Of a stretch of 64,000 nucleotides of DNA, positions 54,453 through 64,000 are shown piece by piece. The stretch comes from Prostheceraeus crozeri (Eukaryota > Platyhelminthes > Polycladida > Euryleptidae): assembly GCA_907163375.1 (NCBI GenBank), contig CAJQUW010012902.1, positions 1-64,000 of the forward strand, read 5' to 3'. Made by a program: the position numbers and the translations under genes. Below the pieces are notes generated by a model, which was given only the letters and a program-made list of their open reading frames with translations, did not search any database and was not told the DNA's origin. Position 1 is the stretch's first letter. Each line of letters opens with the position of its first letter.

Positions 54453-54637
54453 TAAGGATAAACTCAAAATGGGCCAATTATACGCCAAAAAATACACCCA
54501 AAGAAAACTCAAAAACTCAGTAGCTTCCCAACCGGTTTCAGCTCTTAGAGCCTTCTCAAGGGAATGAATATATTTTATTTGAAAATTAATGGAAGTAAAA
54601 GACATAGACTTACAAGAAAGATATACACACTGTATAA

Positions 54638-55442
54638 TCAGCGTCTGTTGCTTTTCATAGCAATAGAATTATGGTACTCTCTAGGCCTACATGCCCGCCA
54701 ATTAGGACAACCAGCTTTGTGATATTGCCTTGTGTAGCCGTTTGAAAGCAGATAATTCATATGATTGGAGGCCTGTCTTCTAGCATAAGTACTCCAACTG
54801 CTTTGATGAAATTTATTGGTCATTTTATTGTGGTGATGGTCGGGATGCATGTTTTTTATGGGCCTGAGATTATATTTGCAGTTCTTATTAAACGATTTAT
54901 GAATTTGTTTTGGACCATATTTATTTCCTTGATAAATTTCATTTCTAATATCATTACTTCTATCTTTCTTTGTGAAGCCATCGATCGAAATTAAATGTTT
55001 ATCGGATGAAAAGAATTCACTTTTTTTCTCCCAAATGTTTCTACTTAACTCCTCTTTTTTGACTAAATTATTCCATTTAAGGAGTTGAGCATTGAGTTTT
55101 TCACCTACGTTCACATTACGTAGTTGAGCATAAATATCTTCATCAATCTTTTTAACATATTCTTTTTTTAATTCTGCTGTCATAATGAGTCTTTTGATCT
55201 CGTGTCCAAACTCCTTCATGCACAATTCTTTTCTTAAATCATTTTCTGAATGTGAATGTTGAGGAACAGGATTTCTAAAGAATTTTCGTGGAATTTTTGG
55301 AATAGGATCACGTAGACAGTCATTATAAATATTGGCTAAGCATTTATTACGATATGCTTCATAATAACAGAACTTTCTTCTGTTCAATGCTGTTTTCCAA
55401 TCAATTTCATTGTGGTTGACATGTATGTTATCAACAATTTTT
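54638..55442 (-). pseudogene. Penelope-like N-terminal ORF, left (truncated) copy
   Basis: Frame open from the arm border to the stop at 54638. It contains NRRKFCYYEAYRNKCLANIY, PIPKIPRKFFRNP and SRNIWEKKSEFF, wording typical of the domain ahead of the RT in Penelope-like proteins, then a basic C-terminus with CPNWRACRPREYH. It lacks the first 70 codons. The A run has seven A and stays in frame. Confidence 0.55.
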
Positions 55443-55478
55443 GAGTTTATCCTTATTTTAATATAAAATTCAATCAAG

Positions 55479-56478
55479 ATGGAGGCTCGGAGAATGCTCG
55501 AAAACTTAAGAATGGAAGTGGCAAGTGTTAAGTATATGTTAAGAAGCATGAACATCAAGCTGGACATACTAAATACAGAATGCAAAACTTTGAAGTTACA
55601 AAATGTAGAGCAAACAAAGAAGATAGATGAAAGTATGAAGCTGATGAATAGTGAAATAAATGAACTTTCAACTAAAATTGTTGATAACATGCATGTCAAC
55701 CACAATGAAATTGATTTGGAAAAAACATTGAACAGAAGAAAGTTCTGTTATTATGAAGCATATCGTAATAAATGCTTAGCCAATATTTATAATGACTGTC
55801 TACGTGATCCTATTCCAAAAATTCCACGAAAATTCTTTAGAAATCCTGTTCCTCAACATTCACATTCAGAAAATGATTTAAGAAAAGAATTGTGCATGAA
55901 GGAGTTTGGACACGAGATCAAAAGACTCATTATGACAGCAGAATTAAAAAAAGAATATGTTAAAAAGATTGATGAAGATATTTATGCTCAACTACGTAAT
56001 GTGAACGTAGGTGAAAAACTCAATGCTCAACTCCTTAAATGGAATAATTTAGTCAAAAAAGAGGAGTTAAGTAGAAACATTTGGGAGAAAAAAAAGTGAA
56101 TTCTTTTCATCCGATAAACATTTAATTTCGATCGATGGCTTCACAAAGAAAGATAGAAGTAATGATATTAGAAATGAAATTTATCAAGGAAATAAATGTG
56201 GTCCAAAACAAATTCATAAATCGTTTAATAAGAACTGCAAATGTAATCTCAGGCCCATACAAAACATGCATCCCGACCATCACCACAATAAAATGACCAA
56301 TAAATTTCATCAAAGCAGTTGGAGTACTTATGCTAGAAGACAGGCCTCCAATCATATGAATTATCTGCTTCCAAACGGCTACACAAGGCAATATCACAAA
56401 GCTGGTTGTCCTAATTGGCGGGCATGTAGGCCTAGAGAGTACCATAATTCTATTGCTATGAAAAGCAACAGACGCTGA
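55479..56478 (+). pseudogene. Penelope-like N-terminal ORF, right (5'-complete) copy
   Basis: ATG at 55479 starts a coiled-coil N-terminus (MEARRMLENLRMEVASVKYM), then the same PIPKIPRKF and SRNIWEKK blocks. An A run has eight A here against seven in the left copy, shifting the frame at about 56090 to a stop at 56097. The following frame continues to 56478. There is no RT or GIY-YIG domain: the text ends in a basic CPNWRACRPREYH region and then the 3' motif. AATAAA lies near 56538. Confidence 0.6.
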
Positions 56479-56649
56479 TTATACAGTGTGTATATCTTTC
56501 TTGTAAGTCTATGTCTTTTACTTCCATTAATTTTCAAATAAAATATATTCATTCCCTTGAGAAGGCTCTAAGAGCTGAAACCGGTTGGGAAGCTACTGAG
56601 TTTTTGAGTTTTCTTTGGGTGTATTTTTTGGCGTATAATTGGCCCATTT

Positions 56650-57294
56650 ATATATATATATATATGCTTATGTAGGGTGTATATTTTATAGTAGGCTTAC
56701 ACAATATGTATCCACGTTGTCGCTTTAAAACCTGGCATTAGATTTTCATGTCGAAAAGCAAAACCCGCGACTTTTGTGACGTCTGGTAGAAGATTGATAA
56801 ATTGTATAATATTCGTTTCAATAGATTCATTTCCGCTTGTTTGCATAACGCTTTCTCTTTCTTTCTTTCTCTCGACTGCTTGAACATAGTTTTATTTTTT
56901 GATATCAATGAATTGGTCGAGATCGGCAATAAATATCCTATTCTATGCAGTTCAATGGGAGTGGCTCTTTCTCGAGTTTGCAAGTGTCTTTAGTTGAGCT
57001 GATAGTGTAAAGTCTATATTTAGTTCTTGCAGCGCGTTAGCATTTGCATTTCACGCATAGCATCTGTACAGTAGGCCCTACACACCATAGATGATTCACA
57101 GGAGTTCATGTTCATTCTTACACGGATTGATGAGCCTTGTTGGTCCATCTTCATACAGCCTAGTTGCCTAAAAACAGATGTCAGAGAATCCCTGGATCAC
57201 GGTTACCTAATCCCGGGATTCAAAATCCAGCAAAAATGCGATAATCCCGTGATCCCAGGTTTGAAAACCCTAGTCGCCACCCTCACTTAACTCC
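56650..57294. other. No gene seen; possible hAT-like right end
   Basis: TA repeat at 56648-56666. CTAATCCCGGGATT, then AATCCCGTGATCCCAGG and TTTGAAAACCCTAG end at 57277 and may be a hAT-like terminus (CTAGGGTTTTCAAACCTGGG in reverse). Confidence 0.4.
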
Positions 57295-57600
57295 TCAAGT
57301 ATACCCGGTCGTCTCAGGCCGTCCAGAACACCTTCGGCACAATAAGTGTGTCGCAGATGCGCTCAGGTTTCCTTTCATACCACTGCATCTTTTACGGATC
57401 CAGGGATCGCCACACTTGACGGAATTCACACTCATCATCCCTTGTCGACAAAGTTTGACCAGTCTCCAGACTACTTGATGCAACTTGTATGCCGCTTTGA
57501 TCTTTGTCTTTTCAACGTTGACTCCATAACTTCTGATGCCAAGCATGTTTACCAAGAAGACAATCTATGTGTCTATCAGCACCAGATCATCGGTATCTAT
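57295..57600 (-). pseudogene. RTE-like retrotransposon, RT/zinc-finger piece
   Basis: The minus strand reads DDLVLI, GVNVEKTKIK and KRCSGMKGNLS...LLCRRCSGRP, i.e. the end of the RT palm and the Cys-rich module seen in the element at 48.2-49.3 kb. Continues at 54110-53510 across the insertion. Confidence 0.7.
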
Positions 57601-58247
57601 AGGAACCTGCATGGGAGACTAACACAAACAATCTTCGTGACACGACACATTGCAATGACCAACAGAAGAGAAAGAAGTATGAACCCCTGATGCACCCATG
57701 CGTTCACGGTTCACGGGGTTCCAGAGTAAAATCTATTATATGATTCGTGATAAACTTGTGCTTTTGGCCCGGAAGTGTTGTTGAATCTAGAGTGATGTTT
57801 TAGTTGTTGATGTAGCGCTGTTGTCTGTGAAATATGATTCTTGTTGATGATTGCTATGTATGTTGTTCGATTGAGGATTTGAATTTTTGTACTGAGGACA
57901 TGTTGAATTATAACCAAGTCTTAGCTGAAGGACGCAGGTTGTTTTTACTAAAACTTCCATGCCGTATTCTAACAAAGAAACAAAATAGAAAAATCAGAGA
58001 TGCAACCATACATAGAATAGCGAGTGCGTGATCTAGGATTAATCCAGTTGTCAAATATATTTAGAGCACGAGTATTGGTTATTTTGAAACATTGGTTTTG
58101 ACATACTTACACAGAGGGAGGTGCTCTTTCTGCTGAGGCGTTTCGACTTTTTGATTTAACTGTCGTATGTAGTGCATGGTAGTACAGTACATGATAAACA
58201 TGCTAAGGAAATGAAAAATGTTGATCAAGGGTATCGGTCTCTTTCAG
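57601..58247. other. Calcineurin intron, no gene seen
   Basis: The first bases may belong to the RTE fragment. The rest is unrecognised, ending in the acceptor CTCTTTCAG at 58239-58247. Confidence 0.45.
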
Positions 58248-58325
58248 CTATGCAGCATCTTGTGATTTCCTTCACAACAACAATCTCCTGTCCATCATTC
58301 GCGCCCACGAAGCTCAGGACGCTGG
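58248..58325 (+). CDS. PPP3C (CanA): Calcineurin A catalytic subunit, internal exon d
   Basis: The first base completes the Ser codon begun in exon c. Encodes [20 protein letters not shown] then EAQDAG, with donor GTAGGT. His in IIRAHE is a metal ligand. The YAA(S/C)CDFL start is the invertebrate form of this segment. 78 bases. The next exon (YRMYRK block) was not found before the end of the window. Confidence 0.95.
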
Positions 58326-58640
58326 GTAGGTAATGCTTGTGCATGTTGACGTTCTCAGCGGTTGAAGTATCTGAGCTTGAAATTAGAAACTTTTCATGAT
58401 TATCTCACAATGAAATGAAGCACGAGTTTCATTTAGCTAATTGCTCATGCTATCTATCGTGTTTAGCAGTTTTCATTGTATAATTTGAATTATCTTTGAT
58501 ACACTTAGTTTATCAACACTGAAGAGGATTTCTTCACTGTATTCATTTAAGATGGACATTTTAATGACTATCTCAGGTTAGTGATTACACAATCGTAGAT
58601 CATCCAGACTCATTTTAGTGCCGTTGATTGTTCATTAGAA

Positions 58641-59462
58641 TACCGTATTTACTCTAATAGAACCCGGGGGCTCTATTAATTCAGATCGCTCTGACCAGGG
58701 TTCTATTAGAGGCCCGGGTTCTATTGGAGGCCCGGGTTCTATTTAATTACATTGAAAAATGATCACTAAAAAATTAAAAATATGACATCAACCATAGAAT
58801 TCGTTGAACCTACATAAAAATGCGGGCCTATTGTATGACAGTTTTTGCTGTTACTGCTCAGTATACGGTAGTCGAAGTCTTTTTTACATTCACTATGCTC
58901 ATGGCATATTGAGTGGCGGATGTGGAGAGGATTATGAACGATCCATAAGATAACCCGGTAATTGTAATTTAGTCGCAAAAAAATCTAAGACCCACTCGCT
59001 GTGCAAAGGAAGAACAGCTACCAGTTGGAAAAATCTCTATATTGGTCTCTATATAAAAGTCTCTATATCTACCGGTATATTGAAAAGCAACTCGAGTCAT
59101 TCGTCTTCATCTATAATCATCAGCTCGTCCTCTTCTTCGTGTTCTTCATCGATGTCAAGGTCAACTTCCACTTCGCACAAGCGCGAGGGCATCATGGCAT
59201 GGATGAGGTCATCTTCGCTGGCATCCAATCTTCGCTTGTTTCCTTTATTTATCTCCCGTCAAACGAATTTTGTTACTGAAAAAATACTTTTTGGTTCACC
59301 TACAAGGTCAATAAGATGCTACTGAGTCTCACCCGGGTTCTATCAGAGACCCCGGGTTCTCTTAGAGGCCCGGGTTCTATTAATTCAGATTGTTCTGACC
59401 CGGGTTCTATTGGAGACCCGGGTTCTATTAGAGGTCCGGGTTCTATTAGAGTAAATACGGTA
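58641..59462. mobile_element. TIR element with CCCGGGTTCTATTAGAGG repeats
   Basis: Ends are perfect inverted repeats, TACCGTATTTACTCTAATAG (A)ACCCGG at 58641 and its reverse ending 59462. Each end continues as 18-base repeats CCCGGGTTCTATTAGAGG (58665-58740; 59330-59445). TA at the ends may be the target duplication. The interior shows no transposase. Confidence 0.85.
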
Positions 59463-62400
59463 TGCTTGTTAAGGTTTAAATGCTTAATTGTTTGTTGAAT
59501 TTGTGTACTACCAATAATCATAAGACTCATAATAAAAAGGCAATTACAGCACAAGTGAAGACGATAATTGAAAAGCAAATCAGAGAAGTGTATGCTTCCT
59601 TTGCTTCAATGATTGGACTAGCCGGTTAGTGTAGTGATTGTGATCCATGTATTAGCAGTTAAAATATTTAGCTTAAGATTATAATGTGAGTACTATATTG
59701 CATGTTGTTTTTCAAATTACTGCAAAGGTTTCATGAAAAACCCTTCAAGTTAGTTATATCAGACACTAAACTGTTTAAAATAATATTTTCTGCTTTCACT
59801 TCACATGAAATTCTAAAAGCAATCAGGCATAGTCATCCAAGCGCTTTTGATAAGCTTTATCTGTAATAGAACCTGTAGAAAGAACAAATAGCCTTTTTAA
59901 ATGGTTTCTTTTCATGGAGTGCTTGCTTTCCCTTCGACCTAGATCAATATTAGGATGAATATTGTTCAATAATATTAAATTAAAAGATAAACGGTGAAGT
60001 CTACATAATTGAATTCCAGTAGTTGCTGAAACTATCTTTGATGGAATGCTTTGACGTAAGTTCTGGAGTGCCATTGTCTTGAATCATAAACAGCGTGATT
60101 CGCATGAATATCCCAAATTGTGTGATTACTTAGGGTTTATACTATTCATCACTGACGTTTGAATGCTCTTTAGTACGAAGATATGTATTTGCTATAGGTG
60201 TACAGATTAAAGCCGATTGGAGAATATGTATCTGTAAATGAATATTTCAACATCCATGAATTTTCAACATACATGTATGCCAAAGATGAAGATATGCCTG
60301 TAAGACAGGTTACCATAAGTGTGAACACAGACTTCAAAAGCCTTCTACATCCAACCAACAAGCATGATGACGATCGTGGGAAATGCGGATATTTACAATT
60401 AATCGCCATGGTTTGAAGTCCGAGTAGTTAAGGAGTGTGTTATTATCATTTTAAATAAACAAGCGTGTTTCATGTTTGAAAGGTGGTACCTTTTATAAAA
60501 TAGTCGACACATTAATAGATAATACTGTGATAGTTCTATTCGGAAAGCACAGTGAAATTTTCACAAAATATTTTATGTACCATATTCGTACGGAAGATCT
60601 TTTGATGCAATCATTTCTCTTTCAACTTTTAGCTTAAAAATTAATACTTATTATTTAATATGAAATTTTGATATATCATTTTGATCAAATATTGATCTTT
60701 ATTTCATAGGACGGCGAATCTACTTGTATAATTGAGTCAATACCTTGTAGGGTCGCTATCTTTCATCTGTTGAAGTATTTAGTTCTTAATGAAAATTGCA
60801 GTCAAATTTTTCTGTAATTGAAAATTTCTTTCCACGGTCAAGTATAATGTGATCACGAAATTACTAGTAAGCATGTTCCATACGTGTGATTGAAGAAATC
60901 CTTCTGAAATTCATACCCATATAATTCTTTGCGAACTGAGATGATTAAAAACATGTGACTGCAACCAACAAAAAAAGGATTGGAATGTTGTTGGTGAATC
61001 ATTTGATATATTTGGTTGTAGTTCAAAAATTAATGTAGAAAACCCTGGCATAGAAATGCCCTCAGTAGCTGACTGAAACACTTCATAATTCGGCTGGTCT
61101 ATTTACTCTCTTGATTGTACAATTCCTGAGATCAAATATTGTGATTTTTGAGTAGTCAAAGATTATTTATCATGGAATGAGCATCGCAAATTGTCATTCT
61201 GAATATCAGAGCATATTTTAATCGATGACCCTTTTAGAGAATGATGAAATAATGGGTATTAATAATTTTAATTTTCTCTTTTGATAACATCATTGCCTCA
61301 CTAAACGTTTTTGGGTGACGATTGAATCTAACGTATATTTATCTCATTATGATTAATAGGAAACTTTCGTGGGTACTTCAAAGCGTGAATGAGCTATGCG
61401 CAAGTTTATAGTACTCATGGTCATGCTCAGATAATTTTTCTTATTCAGCTATTTTGCTGTTATTTTTTGTAAAGCTACTTTGGTATGTTGGATTACACGT
61501 GAAAATATCAAGATGACGAACACAATGAAAATAAAGTATCCAAAAAGTCAGATTCAATATTTCGAGCCTTAATCAAGGACTATGAAAAGAATAGTAGAGC
61601 TAGGTTTTCTTATTTGCTGCTTTATCATTGTTCATGATTGAGGCCTCGAGGCCAAGGTTTCGAATCTGACCTATCGAATTCAATATCTTTTCTTTTTGTC
61701 TCAATTTTAATTGTATCCATCGATTTTGTGGTATGGCTGTGTATCAAGCCCATCATAATGGCGCCAAATCACAATGCAACTAAGAAGATGAAACATTTAT
61801 TTTTTTATATCATCTTGCAACGGTTTTATTTATTCTTTACTCAACGATTTACTGCCAATGGTGTAATATCCAGACAAATATGGGTTAGACATTGTTTAGA
61901 CATGTCCAGATCGTTTGCAGAAAACCGTATAAAATTATTTGAAGGAGTGGTATGATTCTCTACAAATGTCTCACATTTTTTCGAAACTAGCATCATCGTT
62001 CGAATAGTAGGCCTTCCTGTAATGCTGCATCTAACTCTTAATTCGTATGTCGGATTTTTTATGTGAAGCAATGAAAATATTCAGATAACGAAAAATTTCA
62101 GACAAATTTGGTAATTTTTCTATTTTGCACTATTACTACGTAGGCATCAGAATAGTAACTTTCGCTACAGATTTGGAGCATTTACGTAAAGATATCTTAC
62201 TCATGTTTTGATATGAATCTAAACTTGCATGCCATTTGTTGCGTCATTGTTTTATTGCGTATCTCAATGGACAGTTGTCGTGTATAACATCTAAGGCCAC
62301 ATTATGGATCTACTTTTTCCTCTTTATCTCATCAGTTATCTATAGAGAATTCTCACTCGTGTTCTGTCGATAGATAACATCGTTGAATCATTAACAATTA

Positions 62401-62606
62401 ATTTATAACCAATAAATTTCTGTATATTTATTATTGAATATGGTGAACATTATTTTGATCTTAAGTGTTCGTGTCATGTTGATATTCTTAGGTTGGAATG
62501 AATTCTATTCACTCAGGGAGTATAAAGCATTAATAGGACCGGAATGCAATTTATAATTAGTAATAGTGCAACATGTTACAAACAAAATAATAGCGGAGAT
62601 ACGCAA
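59463..62606. other. No gene recognised
   Basis: A + frame at 60198-60416 (VYRLKPIGEYVSVNEY...GYLQLIAMV) preceded by TTGCTATAG could be an exon end or repeat fragment. I do not recognise it. The rest is AT-rich and non-coding. Confidence 0.4.
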
Positions 62607-62797
62607 TTAGCATATTAAGTGAAATTTCAACGGGTAGTCACTAAGCTGCATATAGCACATTACTGACATGTCGCCTTATTTAGTGCGACGCAATAATTGA
62701 TAAATGTTGCTTACAAGCGCGCGACATGTCAGTAATGTGCTAAATGTGGTATTTGATGCATACCCGTCGAAATTTCACTTAATATGCTAATTGTATG
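62607..62797. mobile_element. 190-bp foldback (MITE-like)
   Basis: AATTAGCATATTAAGTGAAATTTC at the left and its reverse at the right, followed inward by GCACATTACTGACATGTCGC in both arms. The arms are about 80 bases with indels. No clear target duplication. Confidence 0.75.
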
Positions 62798-63916
62798 TTA
62801 AATTATGTTTGCTAATTGTTAAAATTGTTATGGGCTGCAACTTATAAGGAGCTCTCTGCAACTGAAGAGAGTAAAAGAAGTAAAATTTCTATTCTTATTG
62901 TCTATATTGTATGGTACTAGTATTTCACCAGGACCGTTAAGCCTTACATATTCGTTTTTCTATATGCTTCTTCCGCCATCTTACATTAACGTCCCTTTGT
63001 AGGCAAAACATCCGTCACTGCCTGTATCACTACTTTTATTAACGCAATTGTGTCCGACGAAATAAGCGCATATATCGTTTTTTGCATTAATGTCTTCTCT
63101 GTTACCTAAATGAAACTAAGGATATTCTAATATACATATATAATACAATTATCATTGAGATCATAGGTAATATGTACTTTGCATCTGGATGTCGCGCAGT
63201 CGCAAAAATGGTGATATTAATAATCATAATGTGTGATAAATGCAATAGTCAAAGAGTAATGTCATCTTGAATATTTTTGAATAGTTCATTTAAATATATG
63301 TATTAAAAGTGTAATCTCGCCATAATGCCATTTCCTAAATTAATGTGTCTTATCAACAATAGTCGATGTATCATGCTTTATATTTCTTTTCATCATATAA
63401 GCAAATCTTCTGTTTCAAATGATTTGCAAATCATGCTATTTCCGAAGGAAGCCTCATACTTCATTTCTAAATAGTGGTGGCTTTGTTTCCAAGCAACAGA
63501 TGCTTTTTTCACATTTCATCAAACTTAAATAGTGTCCCGCTCATCAATAAAATATTCAGCAATCAATGTGTCAGATTTGAAGCGCTAGTGACTTTTGATC
63601 AAGGCCGCCGTTACACTCCATTCAGTGATGAAAGCCCTGATAGTTGTAATGTATTCCTTTGATGTCTTTTAGCCGATCAAATTGATCTCTCAATGCACCA
63701 GGTGTCATCCAATTGAATAATCCTGGGGAAAAGCGTTGAAAACACGTTGACAAACTACACATTATTGATGAGATATCAAATGCATAGCAATACACATGTG
63801 CAAGTATAGGAGGCCGAAAGAATGTCTTAAAGAGCTCCAATCGTGTATGCAATGCTCATCACTGAAAGATTTTTTGTCAGCATGTCTAGTAATCTATTTA
63901 TTAGTCATTATCATTA
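62798..63916. other. No gene seen
   Basis: AT-rich non-coding sequence. Confidence 0.45.
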
Positions 63917-64000
63917 CAGGGTTGCCATACGTCCGGATTTTTTGACAGAATCTGCTGATGTCCGGATTTTTGGTCAAAACCATCAAATTTCCGGATTTTT
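63917..64000 (+). mobile_element. hAT-like terminus cut by the window end
   Basis: CAGGGTTGCCATACGTCCGG followed by repeated TGTCCGGATTTTT. CAGGG starts and subterminal CCGGATTTT repeats are typical of hAT ends. The remainder lies outside. Confidence 0.55.

Larger units (their letters stand above)
54467..56649. mobile_element. 0.98-kb inverted duplication of a Penelope-like unit
   Basis: Arms 54467-55442 and 55674-56649 are nearly identical inverted copies (976 bases each), with a 231-base spacer. Both 3' ends point outwards and end CTTGAGAAGGCTCTAAGAGC, TGAAACCGGTTGGGAAGC and GGCGTATAATTGGCCC. The left copy lacks the 5' part; the spacer holds the 5' part of the right copy. A 26-base sequence, ATATTAAAATAAGGATAAAC(TCAAAA), also occurs inverted at 54446 and 55463. 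Confidence 0.88.

Noticed and set aside
59300..59578. Pro/Gly/Glu repeat protein (IEPGP repeats)
   Set aside because: Translation of the 18-base DNA repeat at the end of a TIR element, not a gene.
60198..60416. Missing downstream calcineurin exon
   Set aside because: It lacks the YRMYRK and SAPNYLDVYNN wording expected there; identity unknown.

Overview
The window looks like nuclear DNA of an invertebrate animal, probably aquatic. I cannot name the species. The evidence is four spliced exons of the calcineurin A catalytic subunit (45.7-58.3 kb, + strand, GT/AG borders, introns of 0.5, 4.7 and 6.8 kb) in an AT-rich background crowded with eukaryotic transposable elements. No rRNA or functional tRNA gene was seen.

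The main object is a complete 15,731-bp Polinton/Maverick (adintovirus-like) element at 11164-26894. It has a perfect 6-bp target duplication (gtgaac) on both sides, terminal AG...CT ends and long terminal inverted repeats. On the + strand it encodes an adenain-like protease and an unrecognised protein with sliding-clamp-like features. On the - strand it encodes a phospholipase A2-integrase fusion, a pX-like protein, the major capsid protein, a pVI-like protein, a coiled-coil fibre-like protein with a phage-fibre motif, a protein-primed family B DNA polymerase, a small unknown protein, the packaging ATPase, the penton protein, two small overlapping proteins and a membrane protein. The genes would divide the work as follows: polymerase (and perhaps the clamp-like protein) for replication, integrase for insertion, MCP, penton, protease and ATPase for the particle, and PLA2, pVI-like, pX-like and fibre for membranes and attachment. 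The polymerase, fibre and membrane-protein genes carry frameshifts or stops, mostly at homopolymers. Short GC-rich hairpins sit on or next to most stop codons.

Flanks, left to right: a decayed RT fragment (1-316); a CR1/jockey-like non-LTR element on the - strand (444-5806) whose ORF1 is split by a 1.8-kb DNA transposon; a 1.08-kb MITE (7541-8620); then the Polinton. To its right come a piggyBac-like TTAA element with a nested mariner-type remnant (27.5-28.5 kb), a tandem array (29.85-30.35 kb), a foldback with tRNA-derived SINE sequence (31.0-31.7 kb), an inverted second copy of the MITE family, a Penelope-like fragment with a GIY-YIG domain (36.4-37.3 kb), a broken Tc1 element (39.6-41.3 kb) and a hAT-type element with an 8-bp duplication (43.0-44.3 kb).

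Within and around the calcineurin exons lie RTE-like fragments, a hAT transposase C-terminus, a 0.98-kb inverted duplication of a Penelope-like N-terminal ORF (54.5-56.6 kb), a TIR element with 18-bp repeats (58.6-59.5 kb) and a small foldback (62.6 kb). The window ends inside a hAT-like terminus. All assignments come from reading the sequence by eye, and no database search was run.
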